Source of the DNA: Pseudomonadales bacterium
GTDB lineage: Bacteria > Pseudomonadota > Gammaproteobacteria > Pseudomonadales > Ketobacteraceae
Length of the DNA: 64,000 nt
Reading direction: 5' to 3'
Assembly: GCA_002708905.1 (NCBI GenBank)
Contig: PAPM01000037.1
Span: 1 to 64,000 of the forward strand
Shown here in pieces: positions 39,407 through 47,208 of the stretch. Both the position numbers and the translations under genes were made by a program. The notes beneath the pieces were generated by a model, which was not told the origin of the DNA, ran no database searches, and worked only from the letters and a program-made list of their open reading frames with translations. Each line of letters starts with the position of its first letter. Positions within the stretch are counted from its first letter, which is position 1.

Positions 39407-42292
39407 ATGTTTAAGAAACTCTTCAAACCCAAATGGCAGAGTGCCAAACCGCAGGTGCGTATTCAGGCCCTGAAAAACCTGAATGTGAGTGACGAAAACG
39501 ATTTCCACATTATTGAATTGATGGCCAAGGGCGATGTGGAAAATGATGTGCGCCTGGCCGCCATGAAACGCATTCCCCAGCGGGAGAAACTGCTGACGCT
39601 GATCAAGCAGGAAAAAGACAGCGGTGTGCGTTTTGCTGCCATCGAGCATTTGATTTCGGTGTTATCGGAAAAAGGTACCGGCATTGATCCGGTGGTGCGG
39701 GACATGGTTGGCGAGTTGGATAGTCATGCGCTGGCGGCCATTGTGGAGCAAACCCAGAATGCGGACCTGGGTTGCCTGGCCCTGGCTTCTATTCGTGATG
39801 AAGGCATTCTGGAAAGTCACGCGGTGAAATTGCCCCTGGCTCAGATGCGGCAGGCAGCGGCGGAACGCCTGCAAACGGAAGATGTGCTGGAGCGGGTGAT
39901 CAAAGCCAGCAAAGGCAAAGACAAATCTGTATGGCGCATCTGTAAAGAAAAACTCAATGCCCTGCGGGAAGAGCAGCAGCAGGAAGCCTCCATTGAGCAG
40001 CAGCTTGTAGAGCTGTGTCATAACCTGGAAACCTTGTCCCGCCTTCCCTATGACAATCTGTACGGCCCGAAGCTGGAGCATCTGCAGAAACAGTGGCAGC
40101 GCATGCAGCACCATGCGGATAATGAAACGGTGCAACGCTTCAATCGCGCCTACTCATTGTGCAAGGCCACTATCGACGATATTCATAACGAACAGGATCG
40201 GCTGGCGGAAGAAACCAAGCGTCAGCGGGAAGCGTTGCAAGAGCGCATGGCGGCCTGCGAACAATTGGAAGAAGCAGTGCGTCAGCTGAGTTCTATTGCC
40301 GTGTTGCAGCCCGGTGATATTCCGGCGTTACAAGCCCTGTTGAATACCCAGAAAACCCGCTGGGAGGAAGCCGCAGCGGTGGTGGAGCCGGCGGCAGACG
40401 AGCGCAAACGCTTCAGCCGCATTCACGGTTTATTGCAGCGGGCGTTGGATGCCGTGCGCAGGTTGAGCGAACGTGAAGAACGTATTCGTGAAGCGGCCAC
40501 TGCAGTACTGGATTTGCAGGAAGCCACCATGGCTACCTTGCAGAAAAAGCAAAAAGAACTGGAGAAAGCCCTCGGCGAATTGAAGTGGCCCGAGGAATTG
40601 GCCTGGCCTGAATCCCTCAAGCTGCACCAGCAGGCACTGGATCATTTCAGTCGTCTGCAGACCAAAGCCAAGGCGATGGAAGATGAGGCCATTAACAATA
40701 TCCGGTCGATCTTCAACGAGCTGGCCAGTGAAATCGAACAGGGCCATTTGAAACCGGCCAATCGCCTGTTGAAAGAAGCCAGTCAGCTGGTGAAGCACCT
40801 GCCCATGAAGGTGGCGTCCGGTCACCAGAAGAAGCTGCGTGAGCTTACCGTGCAGGTGAATGAACTGCGGGACTGGCAGGGCTTTGTGGCCACACCCAAG
40901 AAAGAAGAGCTGATCGTCGAAATGGAAGCCTTGATCGAGACGGAGATGGATCCCCAGGCGCTTTCCAACAAGATCCGCCGCCTGCAGGATGAATGGCGCA
41001 GTCTGGGTGAGGCAGACAAGGGCCGCAACAAAGAACTGTGGGAACGCTTCAGTGCGGCGGCAGATAAGGCCTATGAACCTTGCCGGGGTTATTTCGATAA
41101 GCTGTCAGAGGTGCGGCAGGCTAATTTGGAAAAACGCATCAATGTCTGTGACCAGTTGGAAGCTTATCTGCAGCAATACGATTGGGACAGCGCGGACTGG
41201 AAGGCGGTCAACGAAGTCTACGAAACCGCGAAAAATGAATGGCGACAGTATACGCCGGTGGAACGTAAGGAAGGCAAGAAAATCCAGGACCGCTTTAACG
41301 GTTTGCTGGATCAATTGCGGGACCGCCTGCATGGAGAGTTTGAGAACAACAAGGCCAAGCGTGAAAAACTGATCGAAGCTGTGGACGCTTTGGTGGAACT
41401 GGAAAACCTGGGGGAGGCCATTGAACAGGCCAAGGCTTTGCAACGGGAATGGCGCGAAGTGGGCATGGTGTCCCGGCGTGATGACGCCCGCTTGTGGAAG
41501 CGTTTCCGTGCCGCCTGCGACAAAGTGTTCGAACGCCGCGATCAAAAACGGGAAGAGTTCCAGAAAGAACGGGAACAGAATCTGGTGCATGCGGAGCATC
41601 TGTGTGAACAGATCGAACAGCTGGCGGAAGGGGATCTCTCTGATGTCGCGGGAGTACGCCAGGAATTCCGCCAATTGAAGCAACGCTTTCAGGAGCTGGG
41701 TAATCTGCCGCGGGAACAGCAGGATGCTATCAAGGCCCGCTACCTGAATGTGTGTGAGCAGTTTGAAGCGGCCATACGCACAGCGGAATCCGCTTTGCAT
41801 AAGCAGGCTTTCAGGGAGCTGTGGCGACGGGCTGCCATTTGTGATGAGTTGGAAGACACCCTGTTAAACTCCGGCCAGGGAGAGCCGTTTGCCGGTGCAC
41901 CGGAAGCAGAGTGGAACAGTGAACAGAACCTGCCCGGAGAGGCGGAGGCATTGCTGCAGTCACGTTATGAGGCCGTGTTGTCGGCGTTGCAGAGCGCTAG
42001 CCAGCCTTCCCCTGAAGAACTGGAAGCCAATGGTGAACGGCTGCACGAACTTTGCCTGAAACTGGAAATCGCAGCGGGGGTGGATTCACCGGCAGAGGAC
42101 CAGCAGAAGCGTATGGCATTGCAGATCAATCGTCTCAATGACGGTTTGACCCACCGCGGTGAAGCGCTGACGGGAGCCCGTTTGATGGAACAGATGCAGG
42201 TGGAGTGGGCCGCGATTGGCCCGGTGCGAAGTCTGGACCGGGAGCGCTATGGTAAGCGTTTCAAAGCGGTCCTGGCACAGGTTGAGGGCTAA
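39407..42292 (+). CDS. DUF349-repeat protein
   Basis: This 961-residue protein is almost wholly helical. After a HEAT-like N-terminal part (residues 10-150; LIKQEKDSGVRFAAIEHL) come several DUF349 repeats of about 70 residues, each with the pattern W-x-x-x-G-x-x-x-x-x-x-x-x-L-W-x-x-F (for example EWRSLGEADKGRNKELWERF and EWREVGMVSRRDDARLWKRF). The function is unknown in pseudomonads. It is 15 bases after folA, likely the last gene of the lgt operon. Confidence 0.88.
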   Translation: MFKKLFKPKWQSAKPQVRIQALKNLNVSDENDFHIIELMAKGDVENDVRLAAMKRIPQREKLLTLIKQEKDSGVRFAAIEHLISVLSEKGTGIDPVVRDMVGELDSHALAAIVEQTQNADLGCLALASIRDEGILESHAVKLPLAQMRQAAAERLQTEDVLERVIKASKGKDKSVWRICKEKLNALREEQQQEASIEQQLVELCHNLETLSRLPYDNLYGPKLEHLQKQWQRMQHHADNETVQRFNRAYSLCKATIDDIHNEQDRLAEETKRQREALQERMAACEQLEEAVRQLSSIAVLQPGDIPALQALLNTQKTRWEEAAAVVEPAADERKRFSRIHGLLQRALDAVRRLSEREERIREAATAVLDLQEATMATLQKKQKELEKALGELKWPEELAWPESLKLHQQALDHFSRLQTKAKAMEDEAINNIRSIFNELASEIEQGHLKPANRLLKEASQLVKHLPMKVASGHQKKLRELTVQVNELRDWQGFVATPKKEELIVEMEALIETEMDPQALSNKIRRLQDEWRSLGEADKGRNKELWERFSAAADKAYEPCRGYFDKLSEVRQANLEKRINVCDQLEAYLQQYDWDSADWKAVNEVYETAKNEWRQYTPVERKEGKKIQDRFNGLLDQLRDRLHGEFENNKAKREKLIEAVDALVELENLGEAIEQAKALQREWREVGMVSRRDDARLWKRFRAACDKVFERRDQKREEFQKEREQNLVHAEHLCEQIEQLAEGDLSDVAGVRQEFRQLKQRFQELGNLPREQQDAIKARYLNVCEQFEAAIRTAESALHKQAFRELWRRAAICDELEDTLLNSGQGEPFAGAPEAEWNSEQNLPGEAEALLQSRYEAVLSALQSASQPSPEELEANGERLHELCLKLEIAAGVDSPAEDQQKRMALQINRLNDGLTHRGEALTGARLMEQMQVEWAAIGPVRSLDRERYGKRFKAVLAQVEG

Positions 42293-42295
42293 CAA

Positions 42296-42322
42296 GACCG
42301 GGGCCTGTGACGGGCCCCGGTC
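42296..42322. terminator. Strong hairpin between convergent DUF349 and lipoprotein genes
   Basis: GACCGGGGCC-N7-GGCCCCGGTC is a perfect 10-bp, very GC-rich stem four bases after the DUF349 stop. No T-tract follows; it may stall both convergent transcripts. Confidence 0.65.
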
Positions 42323-42333
42323 TAATCAGTTGC

Positions 42334-42687
42334 TCAGGAATTCAGCCCCAGGTCTTTGCGGATGCGTGTGCAGGAACGGCTGATGATGGAAAACAGCGAC
42401 TCATCGGTACTGCTCACGACCACGTTCTCAATCACGTCGTTGCGGATGGACAGGGTTACTGAACATTCTTTGGCGGCGGCCCCTTTCTCCCTGTCCAGAT
42501 AGACCCAGACCATGGCGCCGGAGCGGGTTTCATCACGCTTGTTGGGCAGGCCCAGCTTCTTTTGGACGTAGTTCACCGGCTTGCCGGTCAGGTCGGTTAC
42601 GATGGGGTCGTCCTGAGGCTCCACCACAGAACTACTGCAACCGCTGAGCAGTAACCCTGCTGCGGTGAGTGCGATTAGGGTCTTCAT
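42334..42687 (-). CDS. Small lipoprotein of unknown function
   Basis: This 117-residue protein has a signal peptide with lipobox LSGC (Cys17). The mature part TDLTGKPVNYVQKKLGLPNKRDETRSGAMVWVYL resembles the SmpA/OmlA fold (two helices then a beta sheet), with KKLGLPNKRDE as a typical turn. A BamE-like role is possible but length and details differ, so function is left open. Confidence 0.65.
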   Translation of the reverse strand: MKTLIALTAAGLLLSGCSSSVVEPQDDPIVTDLTGKPVNYVQKKLGLPNKRDETRSGAMVWVYLDREKGAAAKECSVTLSIRNDVIENVVVSSTDESLFSIISRSCTRIRKDLGLNS

Positions 42688-42767
42688 GTAACTCCCTCTT
42701 GGTACTTGTTACAGGTACATTTGTTATTAATGTTATCGTTATTCTTGTGGCTATTTGATCAAAAGGA

Positions 42768-42776
42768 GGGGGGGGG
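42768..42776 (+). repeat. Homopolymer of nine G
   Basis: A run of nine G lies between the small lipoprotein and PilZ genes. It is directly next to a small hairpin (AGGCAAG-N5-CTTGCCT). Poly-G tracts can vary in length by slippage, but this one is not inside a coding frame. Confidence 0.6.
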
Positions 42777-42814
42777 AGGCAAGCATCCCTTGCCTGCAGT
42801 TACGTTAAGGTGTG

Positions 42815-43153
42815 TTACTGGATGCTCTCCAGCCAGGTGGAAATGGCCGGGGCGGAGGCCTGATCCAGCTCGATCCCCACCAGGAAGGTTTCCCGTTCAG
42901 TGGGTTGAATCCAGCGCACCGCACCACTGATCAGGGTGCGCTCGCCGGAATCCGCATTGATCCAGAGGGCGATTTCCGCGTCTTCCAGCACTGCAAAATC
43001 CAGCTCTACCTGCAGCCCCGTGTGTGAGGCATTGATCGCGTTGGCCGTGGTGGGCTCAACCATACTGATCTGGTTGGAGGAGACGGACTCGATGAACAGG
43101 GTGTCCTCAATGGGGGACCGGGGTGCGTTGCGGCGCTCTTCATGGCTCGACAT
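42815..43153 (-). CDS. PilZ-domain protein (c-di-GMP receptor candidate)
   Basis: This 112-residue protein has a PilZ-like layout: an N-terminal RxxxR-type motif (EERRNAPR, residues 5-12), then beta strands with INASHTGLQVELDF in the place of the D/NxSxxG motif and ISGAVRWIQPTERETFLVGIEL. Both motifs are present, so c-di-GMP binding is plausible. It is 73 bases after the start-distal end of the kinase gene and probably separate from it. Confidence 0.75.
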   Translation of the reverse strand: MSSHEERRNAPRSPIEDTLFIESVSSNQISMVEPTTANAINASHTGLQVELDFAVLEDAEIALWINADSGERTLISGAVRWIQPTERETFLVGIELDQASAPAISTWLESIQ

Positions 43154-43226
43154 AGCGTTATCTCGGGGGTTATCTCAGGGTTATCTAGTTGTTTTTTTAT
43201 CAATTGAGCATCACTAAGCATAGACC

Positions 43227-45257
43227 CTAATCCGGTAGTGAAACAGAGAATTCCACTCCGCCGCCGTGTTCCAGGTTACGGGCCTGTACCCGCCCGCCAT
43301 GGGCCTCTGCGATCAGCCTGACAATATAAAGCCCCAGGCCCAGGTGGGGAGTGTCCCCTTTGTGGTCTTTATCGCGCTGGGACACCAGGGAATCAAACAG
43401 TTGATGGGACAAGTCCTGCGGCAGGCGGGAACCCTCATTGCGTACCCACAGCAACCGCTGATGTTGGTGTTGCTCCAGGCCCAGGCTGATCCGGCCGCCC
43501 TTGGGTGTGAAGCTGCGGGCATTGTCCACCAGCTTGTCCAGCATTTGCGCCATCAGCTCCGGGCTGCCGTTCAATTCGGCGCTGTTCATCTTCAGCTCAC
43601 AGTGGAACCGGTGGTCCGGGTAAGTGTCGCCGTAGGCCTGGGTCAGGTCCCGCAGCAGGGGAACCAGGTCAAAGGCTTGATGTTCACTCTGCTGTATGGT
43701 TTGTTCCACCCGGCTGGCCTCGCTCATGGCCGACAGAATCAGCCGCAGGCGTTCAATACCGTCTTCTGCCCGCTGTAGATATTCCCGGTTGTGCGGCTGG
43801 GCCTGCGCCAGTTCCAGGGAGGATTTGACGATGGCCATGGGGGTGCGTAACTCATGGGCCAATTTGCCGTTGAGGGTCTCCAGGTAGCTGGTGTAGCCCT
43901 GCACCCGCGCCAGCAAGCGCTGGTAGCTGCGGGAGAGTTCACCGATCTCATCTTGCCGCGTTGAGGCCTGGAACGGATGCACCTTGCCGTCCGAACCGAT
44001 CGCTTGTTCGGCGGATTTCTTCAGTTTGCGGATACGCCAGGACAGGCTGCTGGCAAAAAGCACCAGCACCAGGATGACCAGCAGCAGCACGCCGAGGGTC
44101 AGGCTGGTAACCCGGCGCAGGGCTTCGTTGGTAAGGCTGATCAGGGCTTCGCCGGTTTGCGACAACAGCAGGTAGCCAATGAGTTTGCCTTCGTGGAACA
44201 GGGGCTGGCTCACCAGCAGAGCCGACTGATTCCGCTCCTGCAGCTGATACCAACCGGCCTGGGCTGTGGCGGGCAGCCGCAGGTTATTCAGGTCAAACCG
44301 ATCCTGGACGGCGCTCAGTTCCTCCTCCGCCAGGGGCCAGGGTTGTTGGCTGCCACTGGGGGTGAGCAGGTCAATCATCATTCGGTAGAAGCGCCCCACG
44401 CCCTCGTTCACCAGGTTTTCCGGGTCGGTGGGGGGTGGGATGTCCAGGGGCTGGTTGACCCAGTCCCGTTGCGGGGACAACGGCCACCCGTGGGGATTCA
44501 GCAACACGGCGTCCAACTCATCATTGCGTTGGTCCTGCAGGAGCGGCGCCAGGGCCGGCAGGGGCTTAAGCCAGAAATCTCCCCAGCCCCGTTCCGGCTG
44601 CCGGGTGGTGGCGACTTTGCTCGCCTGTCCTCCGGCAGCGGATTGATACAGATCCAGGGTGATATAGGGCAACAGATCCTGGGTGGCCACACTGATTTCC
44701 ACGTTGTAACCGTCGTGGGTTTCCTGCCACCACACCGCCATGTCCTGCATGGGATGCAGGGTCTTTTGCTGACGGAACCACTGCTGGGCCTGCAGTTGGC
44801 CCGGGCCGCTGGTGAACAGCACCCATTGCCGCTGCATGCGACCGTCGTGAGTGGTGAGCCGCAGGTGGTCACTGGCTTCAAAGTCCAGGCCGGGGTTGAA
44901 GTACTGAATATGGGGTGTTTTTACCTGCAGGAACAAATAGAGACGTTCCCCGTGAAGGGCTTTCTGCAACTGGACACCGGGGGCCAGCGTTTGGCTGACA
45001 TGACTTTGCCAGTCATCCCCATAGCCATCCACCTGCACCGGCTGATAACGGCGGGGGGTGTAGAACAGGGCTTCCTCCTGGCCGATGGGCAGTTCCGTGG
45101 TCTGCACCAGGTGACCCAGTATCCTGGCTTGCTGTAGCAAGGCCTGGCTCTGGTTTTCCCGCAGGGCCTGTTCCATCTCCTGTACATAATGGCATCCGGC
45201 CCAGGGCAGCAGCAGGGTGGTGAGGGAGACCAGTAACAGCTGTGTGCGTAGGCCCAA
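43227..45257 (-). CDS. Sensor histidine kinase, PdsS-like (dedicated sortase system type)
   Basis: This 676-residue kinase has an N-terminal membrane anchor and a large periplasmic domain (residues 25-395) in which PVQVDGYGDDWQSH resembles a CBM9-like sensor. A second transmembrane helix (VLLLVILVLVLFASSL) and a HAMP-like segment follow. The kinase core has the H box KLAHELRTPMAIVKS, N box DKLVDNARSFTPKGG and G box LGLGLYIVRLIAEAHGG. The full layout recalls PdsS, the kinase of the proteobacterial dedicated sortase system. No sortase is in this window. It directly follows the regulator gene (three-base gap). Confidence 0.78.
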   Translation of the reverse strand: MGLRTQLLLVSLTTLLLPWAGCHYVQEMEQALRENQSQALLQQARILGHLVQTTELPIGQEEALFYTPRRYQPVQVDGYGDDWQSHVSQTLAPGVQLQKALHGERLYLFLQVKTPHIQYFNPGLDFEASDHLRLTTHDGRMQRQWVLFTSGPGQLQAQQWFRQQKTLHPMQDMAVWWQETHDGYNVEISVATQDLLPYITLDLYQSAAGGQASKVATTRQPERGWGDFWLKPLPALAPLLQDQRNDELDAVLLNPHGWPLSPQRDWVNQPLDIPPPTDPENLVNEGVGRFYRMMIDLLTPSGSQQPWPLAEEELSAVQDRFDLNNLRLPATAQAGWYQLQERNQSALLVSQPLFHEGKLIGYLLLSQTGEALISLTNEALRRVTSLTLGVLLLVILVLVLFASSLSWRIRKLKKSAEQAIGSDGKVHPFQASTRQDEIGELSRSYQRLLARVQGYTSYLETLNGKLAHELRTPMAIVKSSLELAQAQPHNREYLQRAEDGIERLRLILSAMSEASRVEQTIQQSEHQAFDLVPLLRDLTQAYGDTYPDHRFHCELKMNSAELNGSPELMAQMLDKLVDNARSFTPKGGRISLGLEQHQHQRLLWVRNEGSRLPQDLSHQLFDSLVSQRDKDHKGDTPHLGLGLYIVRLIAEAHGGRVQARNLEHGGGVEFSVSLPD

Positions 45258-45260
45258 GAA

Positions 45261-45965
45261 TCAATCCCCGGTGCCCGGCTGATGCCAGCGGTAGCCCATG
45301 CCATACACCGTCTGGATGGCATCGAAGGCGCTGTCAATCTGGTTGAACTTGCGTCGAATGCGTTTGATATGGGAGGTAATGGTGTTGTCGTCCAGCACCA
45401 CGCTGGCGGCGTCCATCAGTTGTTGGCGGTTTTTGACATGGCCCGGGTGTTTGGCGAGGGCATGCACGATCCAGAATTCAGTCAGGGTCAGCTCCAGGGG
45501 TTGTTCCTGCCAGCTGGCATGAAAGCGGTCCAGGTCCATCAGCAGTTGGCTGCGCTGCAGACGGTTATCCTCCTCGCGGGGTTGATTGAGGGCATCCAGG
45601 CGGCGAAACAGCGCCGTGATGCGGGCAGACAGATGGGGCAGGCTGATGTCCTTGGTGAGGTAATCGTCGGCCCCAAGGCGCAGGCCGGAGATCGCATCCA
45701 GTTCACTGTCCCTGGCCGTCAGAAACAGAATCGGCAGGTGCGGCGCCATTTGACGCAGCTCCCGGCACAGATCGAAGCCGCCCTCGATTTCATCCTTCAG
45801 TCCGATGTCGATCACCGCCATATCCGGCAGACGCTGACGCATGCCGGAGAGGGCGTCCGGGCGTGATTCGTAGGTGCTGATTTCGTAGCCCTGACCCTGC
45901 AGGAAGGCTTTGTAGTTTTCGCGGATGGCCGCTTCGTCTTCAATCAATGCAATGTGTTTGGCCAT
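45261..45965 (-). CDS. OmpR-family response regulator, PdsR-like
   Basis: This 234-residue regulator has a receiver domain (EDE at residues 9-11, phosphoacceptor Asp53 in AVIDIGLKDEIEGGFDLC, and the conserved lysine in ADDYLTKDISLPHLSARI). A winged-helix domain follows (TLTEFWIVHALAKHPGHVKNRQQLMDAA, SHIKRIRRKFNQIDSAFDAIQTVYGMGYRW). The sequence KDEIEGGFDLCRELRQ and KDISLPHL resemble PdsR. It is first in the operon with the kinase gene. Three phased 11-bp repeats upstream are probable autoregulatory sites. Confidence 0.82.
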   Translation of the reverse strand: MAKHIALIEDEAAIRENYKAFLQGQGYEISTYESRPDALSGMRQRLPDMAVIDIGLKDEIEGGFDLCRELRQMAPHLPILFLTARDSELDAISGLRLGADDYLTKDISLPHLSARITALFRRLDALNQPREEDNRLQRSQLLMDLDRFHASWQEQPLELTLTEFWIVHALAKHPGHVKNRQQLMDAASVVLDDNTITSHIKRIRRKFNQIDSAFDAIQTVYGMGYRWHQPGTGD

Positions 45966-45994
45966 GGCCTGCTTAACCCAACGGGATTTCTCGA

Positions 45995-46024
45995 TTGTTT
46001 ATCGGTTGTTTATCGGTTGTTTAA
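45995..46024 (-). promoter_or_regulatory. Three phased 11-bp direct repeats upstream of the PdsR-like gene
   Basis: Read on the forward strand, TTGTTTATCGG occurs twice in succession (45995-46005 and 46006-46016), followed by TTGTTTAA. One repeat per helical turn is the binding mode of OmpR/PhoB-type regulators. The block is 30-59 bases before the regulator start. Confidence 0.65.
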
Positions 46025-46164
46025 GTGTACATCAGCTTTTGGGAGCTCAATGGCGTTTGCCACAATTGATCATAATTGATCTGCGCTTGGCCACCGGATC
46101 GCCCCCGGCCTGCCACGGCCCGGATGTTCACTGAAGCTGAGTTTCATGCCTTCAGGAGAATAAC

Positions 46165-46266
46165 ATGCAACAACAACCAGAAAGCCGCTGGAGTAATGGT
46201 TGGTATGCGCTGGCACTGATGCTGGCCGTGTTTGTGTTCGGGCTGCGTGGTCTGGGGAGTCTATGA
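46165..46266 (+). CDS. 33-residue single-pass membrane peptide
   Basis: A short frame starts with ATG behind AGGAGAA (good spacing) and ends with TGA. It encodes a polar, Gln/Asn/Trp-rich start (MQQQPESRWSNGW) then one hydrophobic helix (YALALMLAVFVFGL) and a small basic tail. The balance of ribosome site, charge and helix suggests a real small membrane protein, not noise. It lies between the two-component pair and lpoB; a role in envelope sensing is only inferred. Confidence 0.55.
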   Translation: MQQQPESRWSNGWYALALMLAVFVFGLRGLGSL

Positions 46267-46320
46267 GCACGACACTGCAGCGTCCCGTTGGCCCGGGGCA
46301 GTTGCAGGCCGTAAATGAAA

Positions 46321-46344
46321 ACAGGCCTCCCTGGGGAGGCCTGT
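46321..46344 (-). terminator. Rho-independent terminator of lpoB
   Basis: ACAGGCCTCC-CTGG-GGAGGCCTGT is a perfect 10-bp stem. On the reverse strand it is followed by TTTTCATTT, about 35 bases after the lpoB stop. It can also serve the small membrane-peptide gene on the forward strand. Confidence 0.8.
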
Positions 46345-46378
46345 ATCAACAAACTGGTTGAGCTGCTTGCGGTCGAGA

Positions 46379-46987
46379 TCAGATGCCGTAGATGATGTTT
46401 TTCTCGCTCTTCAACAGCTCCTGTTGCTCCTGCCAGATGTACTCGCCGCTGTCCTGATCCAGTAACTTCAGGGTTACGCGGTAGTAGACCTTTTTCTGCT
46501 TGGGGGCCGTACGAATGACATTGCTGATTTCTCCCACCAGCAGGTAATCCGCCTCCACGGCCGTTGCCAGGGATTCTCCACTGCCGGCATCTTCGAACAA
46601 TTGGTACAAGCTGCCTTTCCAGCGCTCGCTTTCCTTGGCCATGGCGCCCTGATCCGCAAAGCGGAAGTGGTTGGACTTGTTCAACTCGCTCATCAATTGG
46701 CCGTTGATAGCCGCCAGGTCCACCTTGTCGTAGGTGAAGTTGATCAGCCCGAATACCGCCAGTTTAGGACGCGAACTTTTGGTGGCTTTCTGTACCTGAT
46801 CATTGGCCATCATGCTGTCCAGCATGGACACGGCGCTGGCACTGATGACGTCGTCGTTGACGTCCTTTTGAACCGTTTTTGAGGCGGGTGTGTCGTCATA
46901 TTTAACGGTGTTGGTGCAGCCTTGAAAAATTAGGCTAGCCAAAATGAGGCCGCCCACCATTAGTGGTTTCAGTAGTGATTTCTTCAT
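46379..46987 (-). CDS. lpoB: Penicillin-binding protein activator LpoB
   Basis: The ATG at 46987 gives a 202-residue lipoprotein (MKKSLLKPLMVGGLILASLIFQGC, lipobox Cys24), preferred over an in-frame start 38 codons upstream. The mature part has the LpoB fold: LAVFGLINFTYDKVDLAAINGQLMSELNKSNHFRFAD and TAVEADYLLVGEISNVIR with YYRVTLKLLDQDSGEYIW. It reaches through the periplasm from the outer membrane to stimulate PBP1b-type peptidoglycan synthases. The disordered linker of the E. coli protein is short here. Confidence 0.88.
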   Translation of the reverse strand: MKKSLLKPLMVGGLILASLIFQGCTNTVKYDDTPASKTVQKDVNDDVISASAVSMLDSMMANDQVQKATKSSRPKLAVFGLINFTYDKVDLAAINGQLMSELNKSNHFRFADQGAMAKESERWKGSLYQLFEDAGSGESLATAVEADYLLVGEISNVIRTAPKQKKVYYRVTLKLLDQDSGEYIWQEQQELLKSEKNIIYGI

Positions 46988-47208
46988 ATATGCCCTCTGC
47001 TTATTCTTTTTGGCACTACAACCGGGCCTAGTGTCCACCGATTCTTGGCAGCAATCAAGAGCGCGTCCGATTGACTGGCGAATATTCAGCGCGTCTACCA
47101 TAGTTAAAGAACGTGCTTTGATTAATTCTCGACCAGGACGAGCGGGATTAAATACAGGCGGAGTGCCTTATAAGAACATCAAAAGAGATGGTGAAAGAGT
47201 TTCCTTTT

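Noticed and set aside
43977-45137. 386-codon forward frame antisense to the histidine kinase
   Set aside because: The kinase has H, N and G boxes on the reverse strand; the forward product has no recognisable feature.
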